A stretch of DNA of 64,000 bases from Chromera velia (lineage: Eukaryota; Sar; Chromeraceae). Under the pieces are notes generated by a model. The model was given only the letters and a program-made list of their open reading frames with translations. It made no database searches and was not told the DNA's origin. Where the stretch lies: NCBI GenBank assembly GCA_018398765.1, contig JAHBMJ010002009.1, positions 12,180 through 76,179 of the forward strand. The letters are read 5' to 3'. Shown here one piece after another: positions 11,823 through 23,649 of the stretch; the first letter of the stretch is position 1, and each line of letters begins with the position of its first letter. The position numbers were made by a program, and so were the translations under genes.

Positions 11823-14693
11823 GGGGAAGCGCCCCGGGCGGGGGGCGGCAATGCTAGGCGGCGGTGATGGGCGACTACAGAAGTGCGACTACAGAAATCG
11901 AGCCGTTACCATGGATTCACTTTGGAGGGAACATCACATCCTTTTTTTTTCACTTTTCTGAAAAACGACTCCAATTTACTTAACCAACTGTCAAAACTTT
12001 CTTCAAATCAGATTTTTTGTTTTCAAGAATTTACCGTATTTTTACTCATACCCACATAGCATGGTTACGCAATTCTTGTACACTTCAGAGCTATAACTAG
12101 GGCCACCCGCTTGGAAAAAACCCATTAAAGATGCAGTTTGAAGTAGTGTTACCGTGGTTTCACTTTAGAGGGAACAACCTACTAAGAAAGATGCAGTGGG
12201 AAGTAGTGCTACCATGGTTTCACTTTGGAGGGAACATGACATCCTCTCCTTTTACTTTTCTGAAAAACAACCCTAATTTACTCAACCAACTGTTAAAACT
12301 TTTCTTAAATAAGATTTTTGATTTTTAAGAATTTGCCGTATTTTTACTCATATCCACGTGGCATGGTCGTGCACCGATTCTTACATATTTCAGAGCCATA
12401 ATTACAGGGCCACCCACTTGGAGGAAACCCACTAAAGTAGTGTTACCATGGTTTTATTTTGAAGGGAAAAACCAACTAAGAAAGATGCAGTGTACTTTAG
12501 AGCCTAAATTAGAGGGAATAACCTAGTAGAAAAGATGTAATAGGAAGTAGTGTTACTGTGGTTTCACTTTGGAGGGAACATCACATCCTCTTCTTTCACT
12601 TTTCTGAAAAACGATCCCAATTTACTCAACCAACTATCAAAACTTTTCTTAAATAAGATTTTTGATGTTCAAGAATTTATCACATTTTTACTCATACTGG
12701 CAAAAAGATAGATGCATCTTCAACCCCCTTGCTAAATCCTATCCCCTCCACATCTCCTCTATTTCCATCAGACGTCTAACAGGCAGCTACCAGGAAAAAT
12801 CAGGTAATTACCTAGCTATACTGAAGGACAAACAGGTAATCACCTAATTTCAATGAGCAGTTATCTGGAGAAATCAGGTTATTACCCAGCCATACCATAA
12901 GATTAACAGGCAATCACCCAATTTGAATAGGCAACTACCTGAAAAAATCAGGTAATTACTCAGTCATACCATATGACCAACAGGTAAATTAAATCACCTA
13001 ATCCAAACAGGCAGCTAGCTAGAAAAATCAGGTAATTACCAAGCCATGCTGAAGGATAAACAAGTAATCACACAATTTTAATAGATAGTCACTTAGGAAA
13101 ATCAGGTTACTATCCAGCTATACGGAAAGACAAACAGGTAATCACTTAATTTCAATGTGTTATTACCTGAGGAAATCAGGTAATTTCCCAGTTACATCAT
13201 ACAACGAACAGGTCATCACCCAACCCAAGCAGGTAGCTACCAAGAAAAACCAGGTAATTACTTAGGCATACTGAAAGATAAACAAGTAATCATCTATTTT
13301 TTATGGGTAGTTACCCGGGGAATCAGGTAATAACCCAGTCATACTATACTACCAACAAGTAATCACTAAATTCAAACAGGCAGCTACCAGAAAAAATCAG
13401 GTAATTACCTAGCCATACTGAAGGACAAACAGGTAATCACCGAATTTCAATGTATAGTTACCTAGGGAAATTAACTAATTACCCAGTTATACTATACGAC
13501 CAACAGGTAGTTACCTAATCTGGATAGATAGCTAGCTAGAAAAACCAGGTAATTACCCAGTCATACCATACGACCAACAGGTGATCACTAAATTTGAACA
13601 GGCAGCTACCAGAAAAATCAGGTAATTACCTAGCCATGTTAAAGGATAAAGAAGTAATCAACCAATTTCAATGGATAGTCATCTAGGAAAATCAGGAACA
13701 AACAGGTAATCACCCAATTTCAATGTATGGTTACCTCGGAAAATCAGGTAATTACCCAGTCATACTATACGACCAACAGATAATTACTCAACCCAAGCAG
13801 GTAGCTACCACGAAAAACCAGGTAATTATCTAGCAATCATGCTGAAAGACATACAAGTAATTCTCATAGGTAGTTACCTGGAAAAATCAGATAATACCCC
13901 AGTTATACCATACTACTAGCAAGTAATCGCTAGATCCAAACAGGCAGCTACTAGAAAAAATCAGGTAATTACCTAGCCATGCTGAAGGACAAACGAGTAA
14001 TCACCCAATTTTAATGAGTAGTCACCTAGAATTTTAGGTTATTGCCCAGTCATATATTATGAGATTAATAGGTAATTACCCAATTCAAACAGGCAGCTAG
14101 CTAGAAAAATTAGGTAATTACCCAGTCATATTATATAACTACGAGGTAATCACTTAATCTAAACAGGCAGCTAATAGGAAAAATCAGGTAATTACTAAGG
14201 CATGCTAAAGGATAAACAAGTAATCACCTAATTTCAATGAATAATCACCTGGGGAAATTAGGTTACTATCCAGCCATACTGAAGGATAAACAGGTAATCA
14301 CCCACTTTCAATGTGTAGTTACCTCAGGAAATCAGGTAATTAGTACCCAGTCATACCATATGACAATAGGTAATCACACAACCCGAGCAAGTAACTACCA
14401 AAAAAAATCAGGTAATTACCTAGCCATGCTGAAAGACAAATACGTAATCATCTGATTTCCATGGGTAGTTACCTAGGGAAATCAGGTAATTACCTAACCA
14501 TGAATCTTCCTCCTTTGCATGCATTGTCGGGTTGCTTAAAGGTCATGGCTTATAAAGTTTGCTTTGCTTGGACTAAACCTTTTTATCATCATTATCATCA
14601 TGCTATAAGTTATATTACCCACAGGAAGATGGATGCATCACTTTCTTTTAAAAGATAATACAAAATTTGCATCGTCTTCTTTCACTTTTTTTA
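11823..14693 (-). repeat. Right inverted arm
   Basis: Reverse complement of 5982-8836 with the same internal order: GC-rich inner end, three ~100 bp module copies (11953-12050, 12257-12352, 12599-12695), then the GGTAATTACC array (about 12780-14510), then the outer end ATCGTCTTCTTTCAC. Sequence just outside it (14695-14760) resembles an internal arm segment near 12718-12780, which blurs the true end of the element. Confidence 0.8.
12780..14510. repeat. GGTAATTACC palindrome array, right arm
   Basis: Mirror image of the left-arm array, with the same alternation of units and similar copy number. The decamer reads the same on both strands, so the sites are symmetric across the whole element. 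Confidence 0.7.
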
Positions 14694-15040
14694 ACCTCCC
14701 TGCTGAATCCCTCCCCCTCTTTTTCCATCTACATCTCCGTCTATTTCTATGAGACGTCTAAGATGTTTATCTCTTTCTCCCATTCTCCTATGGCCGTCAG
14801 ACCCTTCAATTTTCTATATACAGATGACTGTGTTTCTGTGTACAATTGTATGTACGTATGTGTGTGCATCTTTTTTGCTTTTTGTGCAGCTAAAAAAGGA
14901 GGTGGCGCCCCAGAGCGCTTGCTGTTCAGCTCAAGGGCGCCCCTCTCTGTGATCGACAGAAATCTACTCTTTTTTTCTACCTGAGCATTGCTCTAAAAAA
15001 TCGGTTAGCAATTAATCCTTCATGATTTAAATTGTTTATA
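14694..15040. other. Spacer, no gene seen
   Basis: Contains arm-like sequence at 14695-14760 and a GC patch GGTGGCGCCCC…AAGGGCGCCCC near 14900-14943. That patch recalls the GCGCCCAGGGGCG motifs at 22.9-24.9 kb. Nothing coding is supported. Confidence 0.4.
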
Positions 15041-15676
15041 CTAAAAAAGAAGAGTGTTCGCTCCACCACTGTAAAGTACGGTAAAAATGTTTTCTTCCTC
15101 GCAGTTGCTTAATATCATTCCAAGTAAGACGGCCTTTAGAAAACTATACATTAATCCACTTTTCATATATTTCTCTTTTATCTTATTCTGAAATCGTTTG
15201 AACAACTTCTGTGTATTCAAATAGATGAGCATCCAAAAACCACTGAAAACGCAATGTTTCTGACTTGAATTGCCGTTTTTGCTGCTGTTTGGTAAATCTT
15301 TGACATGCTGCCTGCAGCTCTGCTTCAAACAAGGTGTTGGCCAACATATTTTTCTTATTATGCAAGTCAATTGTTAACCCAGTGGTGCGTTTTTGTTTCA
15401 ATTGAGGCTTCAGAGAAGTTGAATGATTGTTTGCATTATACTTATAAATAATAAATTGAAAGTCATGCTTCCAATTATATGGTTTGGGACCTTCAAAATA
15501 TAAATCATATTTTCCTGGCTCATTTTGAATAATAACCAGATGATGGTTTTTTTTTCACTTCCAATACATCTCTCCACTCAGATATATAACTGTATTTCGA
15601 TCTAATGCCTCATCAATAATATTGATGCGGTAGCATTTTGAATTAGAATAGCAAAGTGCTGTACTAACGGTTGTCA
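15041..15676 (-). pseudogene. Decayed minus-strand hypothetical gene of the viral fossil
   Basis: An AT-rich reading region begins near MTTVSTALCYSN at about 15676 and runs leftward through a YDLYFEGPKPYNWKHDFQF-like stretch and a Gln/Lys-rich helical part. I do not recognise a family. It is divergent from the primase-helicase remnant with a ~270 bp gap, an arrangement common in compact viral genomes. Fossil, broken. Confidence 0.4.
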
Positions 15677-15948
15677 TTGTGTGTGTTATTTGAGTAAAAA
15701 AGAGCCCCTTTTCTTTAGATTGAGAATGAAGTAGAGAGATGTGTCAAATCTGGTATATTCAGTGCGTGTGAGTACAATTTGTTCGAATACAAAAGAAATA
15801 CAACAGCCAACTACAAATTGCATAAACAAAAAGTTGTGTAAAGCCCGGATGCTTTGCAAAATAGCTTAAAGAAAAACGCTTCTTTTTACTCATACAATAG
15901 ATAAACAACAACAAGCATCCATTTATACTATTATTTTTAAAATCGGCA

Positions 15949-18900
15949 ATGATACAAAATCTTTTAAAAGATAAGCTGATTGAGCTTTTGAAGTGTCACC
16001 AAATTACTAAGGAACAATACCTAAGTAAGAATAAAAATGGCAGTATCTGTCTTATTGGTACGTGTGCAACAAGTGCAAATTTGGATTACTTTGATATTCC
16101 CAAATATCATAGCCACCAGTTTTGGTCATTATACACTGAAGTAATTCATAATAGAGTCAACCCATATCTAACAGAACCATTAAATTTGGAACAAATAGTA
16201 CCACTCTTTGTTAGCGTAGAGTTTGAAAAGAAATATGACTCCGGTAATCATTTTGACGATGCTGTGTTGAATCATCAACAGTTTTTGTATACTTTCTGTG
16301 ACATTGAAGAGCTGATTGGGTCTATTGTCTGCACTTTTGAAAGTGGAATTAGAATTAAAACAGAATACGGCGTTTCCATTGTGTTGTCTCTGAAAAGTCT
16401 GCATACATTGTGGTGAATGATGATGGCGAGTGGCTAAAAAATGGTTTTTAACTCTATTTTCCCCATATGTGCTTACCAATTGTTGTACAACAGCATTGCT
16501 ACATAAAATAAAGAATATATCACATCGTAGTATACTGATCTCCCCAAATACAATTCATGATGACCACTACACAAAAAATGATGGTTGCTGGCCATTGCTT
16601 GGGAGTACACACTGTGACTCCATAGCAGTAAAAATCACTCAGCTTATTACTGTTTCACTTGAGACAAAAAAAATTGATATTATATATTTAGGTGGGAAAG
16701 ACCCTCTGGTCGGGAAAGACTCTCTGGTCGGGAAAGACCCTCTGGTTGGGAAAGACCCTCTGGTCGGGAAAGACCTTCTGGTTGGGAAAGACCTTCTGAT
16801 CCGGAAAGACCCTCTGATCAGGAAAGACCCTCTGGTCGGGAAAGACCCTCTTGTAGATCGAGATACTGCTGTACAAGTTTTTAATTTCGTATGCGGCCGT
16901 ATACTTCAGAAAATGTATGTGTGCGCATTCCTGGAGTACTTAGTATTCAATATTACATCCGTACTCGGAAGTCTTATATCTGTCCATCAATTATGAATGT
17001 TTTTAATCTGTTTTCATCCGGAATAGAATGGAATGATGTTAAAGGAGATTATCAGAGTGAACAACAGTTTATACTTGACCTTTTAGAGGAGCTTATTACA
17101 CTAATTAATATACAAAATGACTTGGATGCATATCGTATTGGTAATTGTCTTTACCAAATCACGTACGGCTCAACAGATGGACTACAACTATAGCTTAAGG
17201 TTTGTCAACAACGGCACCTTGACGATAAAAACTGGTTGCGTACCCTAGTTTCATACCTTTTCAATCAATAAGAATTGAATAGCACTATAAACGTTATTGT
17301 GGTGGGCACAACAAGCAAATTGTCAAGAGTATGATAAGATCTGCAGCCGTTTCTTTTGGAATGATGATGTCTTATATGATTTGCACTCCCACACATATAC
17401 TGGGGTTGCATGGGTGATGTGGTATAAGTACACCGGCTTTTATGTATGTACCCAATTATTATTATTATATAGACCAGCCGTGTGGTACAGGTATGAGGGG
17501 TATATTTGGGGTGAAATCGACTCTGAAGTATATCTCTCAAAAAAGATTTCAACTGAGATTGCTGCTTTGTATAAACAAGCACTCAACAGGTTGTACAGTA
17601 CGAAACAAGAGCTGGAAAAGCATCTCTTTTCCCAGGATTATGACAAAGAAATTGATGAAAAAGAGGAAAAAATGAAGTGAAAAAAAGTAAGAAAACAAAT
17701 CAAGTCGCTGGAGGTCTTGCTAGTGAACTTGGGTGACAGCGGCTTCAAGAAATATGTTATGAAAGAGTGTACGGAGCTGTTTTATAATGAACAGTTCCTT
17801 TGTTCACTTGATCAGAACAGATATTTGATAGCGTTTAATAATAGAGTATATGACTTGAAGCATAACAAGTTCCATGACGGGATGCCTAAAAATTTTTTAT
17901 CACAAAAAATGCCTATCAAGTACCGTGTTGGTAGTATTACTGATGCAGAGCGTAAGTTAGTCAACGACTATCTTGAAGAAGTGTTTCATGATTCAACCAA
18001 CCGGGAGTATTTTATCAATCAGGCATCAGACACGTATCTTGGAGGAAATTTCCATAAAACCGTACACTTTTAGACGGGGGAAGGGGACAATTCAAAAAGT
18101 ATCCTCCAGTCAATCTTTGAGAAAATGTTTGGGATCGGACAGCTTGCAGTAAAATTCAAAACCATGCTCCTTACAGGCAAGAAGACCAAAAGTGGTAAAG
18201 CTGACCCCAAGCTTGCCCGAGCTGGTAATGGAGTATGCTGGGCAGTACTCGAGGAACCTGATGCATGTGAAGAACTCAATACTAGCCTCTTGAAATCATT
18301 GTCAGAAAATGACTCCTACTTTGCTTGCGACTTATATGAAAAGGGCAAAAACACTCGGGAGATCTTTCTGATGTTTAAGCTTACTTTTATTTGTAATTCT
18401 CCTCCACGCATTCGGTGTGCTGACTGCACTGCAGTGTGGAATCGCATATGTATCATTCCGTTTGAGAGCCAGTTTATTTCGCTACATTCGGATGAGCATT
18501 CAAAGATACCTAAGACCCGGGCTGAGCAAATTCAGGAAAAGATCTTTCCAATGGACCTGAACTTTGAATCCCGTCTTCAAAAACTGCTGGAACTATTTGC
18601 ATACATTTTGATGGAACGATTAATCATACCGAACCAATTTAGATCTACCAGAAGGAACATACCCAGAGGTACCCGAAAAAGTACGGGCGGCAACACTGCT
18701 GTACTAACAAAAAAATGATTGTTACACGTAGTTTTTGAATAAAATGACGATCAAAGCTGATACTGATCAAGAATCTGTTCCAATTTTGATATTGTACGAG
18801 ATGTTTAAACAATGGTATAAGATAGCATTTCCAAACTACACAACACCGGTACGTACAGACTTTTCCAATTATGTGTACAACTTAGTCTATTTTGAAGCTG

Positions 18901-19010
18901 CTTCATCGTTATTCCAACGTCGACTATCTATCGATAAAAAATGTATCATTCGGTGTAGATTATTGTCAGTTACTCAATCAAAGGTACTTAATGAAAGATA
19001 GCCGTACCAA
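15949..19010 (+). pseudogene. Fossil D5-type primase-helicase
   Basis: Domains appear in the expected order. An archaeo-eukaryotic primase-like part lies at about 15950-16640, with a VSVEFEKKYD stretch and a late HYTKND…LLGSTHCDS region resembling the primase 'kNr…lgS.K' motif. A D5N-like part follows at about 17700-18050 (RYLIAFNNRVYDLKHNKF). An SF3 helicase lies at about 18070-18490 with Walker A of GxxxNxKS form, a Walker B-like CWAVLEEPD and motif C-like FICNSPPRI. A D5 C-terminal-like part (LYEMFKQWYKIAFP) is at about 18740-18990. In the virus this protein primes and unwinds DNA at replication forks. The copy is broken in several places and treated as a fossil. A short tandem repeat sits between the primase and helicase parts. 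Confidence 0.75.
16693..16854 (+). repeat. 18 bp tandem repeat, nine units, within the viral fossil
   Basis: GGGAAAGACCCTCTGGTC-type units, exactly 9 x 18 bp, read as GKDPLV with conservative variants (GKDSLV, GKDLLI, RKDPLI). The period is a multiple of three, and most variation keeps the same amino-acid pattern. Confidence 0.9.
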
Positions 19011-20089
19011 TATAGAATAGCAGACATAAAAACATAGTTGAGTTCTGAAAAAACATCCCCTTTAAACCATTTTTTGAACGATTTACTCCATTGATTTGTT
19101 TGGCTAGCCAATACTGCAGCTCTAAGTAATTCTAAAACAAGTTATTTGATTGTTTTGCTTCATTTTGTTTTTCATACACAAAAAAAATGACCTACAAACT
19201 TTCGGTAAAAAGCTAATCATGTATATTTTCCCACCATTTAGTAAAATGATCATCAGTATGTCTTATTTTTGTTCATTAATATGTGGTCACGTTACAAGAA
19301 TGCTTTTATCCGCAAATCTGCCCATCTATTTGATAGTAAAGGAGTTGTCATTAATATTCATTGAATTGCTGTCTTTGCGATGGCCTTTTAATTTTCTTAA
19401 AGAACAATATTTGCGTATTTTGGTCCGTACGGCCAGTACGGATCTGATTAAAGGATGGTTGAATGAGGTTGCGTTTCTGGAGCGCTTTAGGCCAACAATG
19501 TATTGAATGTGTTTACATTCATATCTTTCTTATTTCGATTCTTTTTGTTCTATTGATCTTTGATCGAACGTCTCTTTTACTTAGCACACAGAGCCAGAAG
19601 CAATAGAAAAAAGACAGTGGCAAGACCGAAGGGGGGGGTCGCGCGTGATGTTGTGTATTGGAATTGCGGTTGCTTGTCTGGCATGTCGGGATTGAGAGTA
19701 TGCGCATTGATACTACGGCTTGTGCCAGGACGATTTTAAATTGTGCGTACGACCGATTGTTCACGGGATGGTGTTTGAGCTATGCCAAGATTTATTGATT
19801 TTTTGCGTCGTACATGTATTTGGCATCGAATTGGCTTGTGTCCGTCTATTTATACATACGTGCTGAGATACAGGCATATGAGATTTCGAGTAGAAGGACT
19901 GCTCTTCCACTGAACACAGTGCTGCCGCCTACTAGCACAGTGCGGAGACGGTTAGGACATATGTTATAGCTGTCTGAAATAACGCAAATTCTAAAGTAAC
20001 ACTAATTCACCTTTGTGTTTGATTCGATCAAGCATAGCAGCCATCTTTATAGGGAAATGTAGTAGACGCAGTACCTGGTAAAATTTTAT
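19011..20089. other. AT-rich stretch after the viral fossil, no gene recognised
   Basis: Plus-strand open stretches near 19150-19500 (for example RYKNAFIRKSAHLFDSKG near 19290-19345) could be further viral debris, but no family is recognisable. A short palindrome CCGTACGGCCAGTACGGA lies near 19425-19442. Confidence 0.35.
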
Positions 20090-21259
20090 TGTCTTCAAAA
20101 ATAATCCTAATTTACTTAAACGGCTAATCAACTTCTAGCAATATGCCCATTACGTATTTTCTGATTTTTAAGCAAAATTTACTCATTGTCATCTCTCTTA
20201 TTTTTATTAGTATAATCATTCATTTGCAGTATTAGCTAGGTCATAACCCAGTCCTGGTAGGCAACCAGCTGAGAAAAATGAGTAATAACCGAGGCAGAAC
20301 TATTACAGCCAAAAGCGTCAACCACCTAACTTAGAAGCTGTATAATGAGTAAAACGTTTAAATGTGAACATTTTCTTACAGTAGATCTAGCAGTAGATCT
20401 ATATACAGTGCCGAATGAGTAAAATGCCGTCAAAATTCTGAAATAATAAAATCAAATCTTATGAAAGTTTTGGAAGCTGGTTGAGTAAATTTAGCTGTTT
20501 TTTCAGAAAAAAGAAGAAAGTCATCTATTTCACCAAAATGAAAATTAGGGGCCACTACGGTCTTGTTAAGCAGCATGTACAACTCACAAAAAGACCAATT
20601 CCTCTCGAAAGTATGGTGTTGGTGCAACAAAAATATTAGTAGGTAATTGAAAAAAATAGAAACTCACGATCATGATGATGATATCATATCCAGACTCCGC
20701 AGTCGTTTTTCAACTATGTACCTTCAGATGCATCCATCAGTCCTCTACCAAGGATTTATGGTATACAGAGGGACCGTAGCTGCTATTAATATTACTCATT
20801 GTCCAACCTTCTTCGGTACATGTCAAGAGTGTCACTAAAAAAGTTATTACTTAAGATTTATGTCTGTCAATTGAGTCATCAATTGGTTATCTTTTTTGTA
20901 CCATCCAAAAACAGGGTGCTGTACCCTTATAGTATAACGACGTTCGATCAGGGGTATTTTTACTTTTTTTATATATGACTCTCCCAAACCGTTATCAGTA
21001 TTATCCCTCTAAATGATGACTTAAAATTCCCGTATAAAAAACGGGATTATCGTATCATGGTTGCAGTATGCGGCGTAAGTAAAATTACCTCCAAATTTTG
21101 AAAAACCAAATTCAAATTTAGGGAAAGTTTGGTTGCAACGTTGAATATATTTAGTACTTTATTCAGACAAAAACGACCAAATTTGTAAGCTAGCTGTAAC
21201 ACAAAGAATATTGAAACGGGTTAATTAATTGTGCATCTTTTTAAAAACATTGGATGGAG

Positions 21260-22050
21260 TATAATCAGTTGAAGCAACACTTATTTTTTTGACCGGAGTG
21301 CTTTGATCTACTCAAGGTGTTGTTTTGGAAATTAACAACCATCATGTTTATATCTACAATCAACAAAAGATTGAAGCAGACTAGTATCTGGTTTGATCAG
21401 TGGGGAGGTGGAACAGCTTTTTTGTGTAAAAGCAACTGCAAGTTGGGTGGACAATACCAAAGTCTCTTCATACAATGCGTTTAATACATTCACTCAATTC
21501 TTTTTAGAGACTCTGCGGAAGCTTAACTCCATTGTAAGAGTTTGAGCAAGAACAAGGTCCTATAAAAGAAGATGGTTCCTCTTTTTTTCATCCGGTTACT
21601 TGGTGCATGTTCCCATTAATCAAAATCAAGAACTGCTAGTTGAAGATCTTTTTGAACCTTGTGGTGGTAGTCAATCAACCCCCACCCAAGATGGATTACT
21701 TCTCCCCTTTGGATAACGGACTACCGCTCATCAAAAGATTTCAATTTACTACTACCTGGAGTCACGTGGTGAACACCTGAAACTCTTGGTCGTAAATAGT
21801 CCGGTAAAACAAGGATATAAATAATTGTTGCTCCCGGAGGATAGCATGATTATCGGTGCTTCCAATTTTAATTACGCTTGGTTTCCTAATGAGTATGTTC
21901 TCAAAAACATACAAAGCAAGTTGATTCAACCGGTTAGTATTGTTGTTTGGTTGAACGTGTTACATTTAGACATCAAAAATGGTTTCTTTTAAAAGCTTAG
22001 TTGCAAACGAGCATACTTGTGTTATGTACAACGTCATTCACACCAGATCG
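21260..22050 (+). other. Possible decayed coding relic, unidentified
   Basis: Between repeat modules lies a plus-strand stretch with several open pieces of protein-like composition, for example WVDNTKVSSYNAFNTFTQFF, LVHVPINQNQELLVEDLFEP and SMIIGASNFNYAWFPNEYV. I recognise no family. It may be part of the viral fossil to its left or of a transposon. Treated as broken and old; no gene is proposed. Confidence 0.3.
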
Positions 22051-23323
22051 AGTAGTAATACAAGTAGAAATTAAGGTACTGGCAAACTCCCCTTATTTTT
22101 CTGAAAAATGATCCTAATTTACTCAACTGAGTGACAAAACTTTCTTCAAATGGGATTTTCGTTTTTCAAGATTTTGCTGTATTTTTACTCATACATTGGG
22201 AGGTAGACTAAGTTTGACTGTAAGTCTACTTGAAAATGTTGAAAGCTGTAATGCAGTTAGAGTACCTGCTGCGGACATTGTCTCCCGCTCTGTAAAGGCA
22301 GAGACTTACACAGTCAGACTTCAGTCTGTCAGCTCCGTCAACATTCCGAGCAATCCGGCCAACTTCCATTCATGCACATCGATTATGCAACATGATTCGA
22401 TTTTGCAAAGACCAATGTCCTACATGGGATAACATAAGCGCACCCTTTTTCAGTTTGACACGCATCCAAACGGCTCGTTTTCGTACTGGCATCCGACTCG
22501 GAAATCACATTTGTCTCTGCCTATCTATAAACGAACATTTTTTAAACGGTGATGCTCAGAAAGCTGGAGCAGTGCAGACCACCAATGCAACGTCCGCATC
22601 GTCTTCTCCACATTTTCTAAAAAATGCCCCCAATTTATTCAACTGAGTGACAAAACTTTCTTCAAATACGATTTTTGCTCTTCAAGAATTTGATGTCGTT
22701 TTACTCAGGAACCCTATACTTCCATATACGTAGACTGTAAATTCAAGGAGCTGCCATTCTGTTATACATCGTTAGGTTTCAAATATAATACTAGTATCTG
22801 ACTTCCTCTGTAAATCAATCGCCTATACAGTGAATTTACATGTCAACAAACCATGAAGACAGCAGAGTAGCCATGCCAAAAAAAAAAAGAAAAGAGCGTA
22901 GCTAGAGGCGCCCAGGGGTGTTCATCCCACAAAAATTTAATTACTTACCGCTTTTGGGGTTGAACAGTTGAATATCCCGAGGTAAGTAAATTTTAATTAA
23001 AAATACAAAAATATTATCTTGGACAATTGCAGTTTGATTTAGCTATAATAAAAAGTAAACTAATCAGATAAATGTCGAAGAACAAAAACTCACAGTTGAA
23101 TGGAGGGAGGGGGGTGTAGCCAAGAGCGCCCAAGGGCGTTTCTACGTAAGTGTCAAATAAAAAAAACGATTATCATAGTTCACTTTATCATTTTTTAAAA
23201 AAAAAATCACTGCTATTTGGGTTTAATAGTTGAATAGCGCAATGTGAGTAAATTTTGGTCAAATTCTAGAAAATACTGGGCTAGAACAAAAAATTAGTCA
23301 GACAGAATCCTGAAAACAAAGAA

Positions 23324-23649
23324 TCATTGTGTGGTCTTATTGACTTCCAGGTCTTCTGGTAACCACGGTTTGCAAAAGGTGTAATCTTAATTCAGTTTTT
23401 GACTGTACACAAAATCATCTAATTGTTGGAGAGCCTCTTGATGAGATGAGAGTGAGCTTGGTGGGTGTTTAGAATTCACTGGTGGCTCAATGATGGTTAG
23501 CCGTACGTATTGATAACTGTTACCACTGCCATTGTTAGCACCATTCTTCTTACTGATATCACCACTATTGTTACAGCTATGGCTGTTGTTCTCAATAATA
23601 TTGCCACCAAAATTCTGATTGTTGTTACTCTTTTCACTATAAGTACCAT
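23324..23649 (-). CDS. Orphan terminal exon, Asn-rich protein, unidentified
   Basis: After an acceptor-like CCTTCAG a 107-codon open frame runs on the minus strand to TGA, which is notable in such AT-rich DNA. It begins with a low-complexity Asn/Ser/Gly part (SEKSNNNQNFGGNIIENNSH). It then turns into more ordinary sequence (YQYVRLTIIEPPVNSKHPPS, then SSHQEALQQLDDFVYSP). There is no ATG in the frame, which fits a downstream exon. No upstream exon was found and no family recognised. It could be a remnant of a transposon gene. Confidence 0.4.

Larger units (their letters stand above)
5982..14693. mobile_element. Giant palindromic DNA element: two ~2.86 kb inverted arms around a ~3 kb core
   Basis: The left arm 5982-8836 and right arm 11823-14693 are reverse complements over almost their whole length. 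The core 8837-11822 carries a minus-strand intron-containing gene (9321-11453). Long inverted ends around a cargo gene suggest a DNA transposon or a foldback derivative of one. No transposase was recognised in the core, and no target duplication is evident at the outer ends, so the superfamily is open. The arms differ by scattered substitutions and small indels only, so they are either recent or kept alike by conversion. Confidence 0.75.
15041..19010. mobile_element. Endogenous fossil of a large DNA virus (Nucleocytoviricota-like)
   Basis: The block contains a decayed D5-type primase-helicase gene on the plus strand (15949-19010). A divergent minus-strand viral-type hypothetical gene of AT-rich codon use lies at about 15041-15676. 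Both are intron-free in style, unlike the host genes of the window. Outer borders are not visible. The copy is broken, with roughly half a dozen breaks in all, and looks old. Assignment to nucleocytoplasmic large DNA viruses rests on the primase plus D5N plus SF3 helicase order. Some virophages and Polinton-like viruses carry related helicases, so they remain possible sources. Confidence 0.65.

Noticed and set aside
5982-14693. Polinton/Maverick interpretation of the palindromic element
   Set aside because: No capsid, protein-primed polymerase, ATPase or integrase is visible, and the core is only ~3 kb. The inverted arms are sub-repeat arrays unlike simple Polinton ends.
16688-16876. Minus-strand frame reading RVFPDQ repeats
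   Set aside because: Antisense shadow of the 18 bp repeat in the viral fossil.
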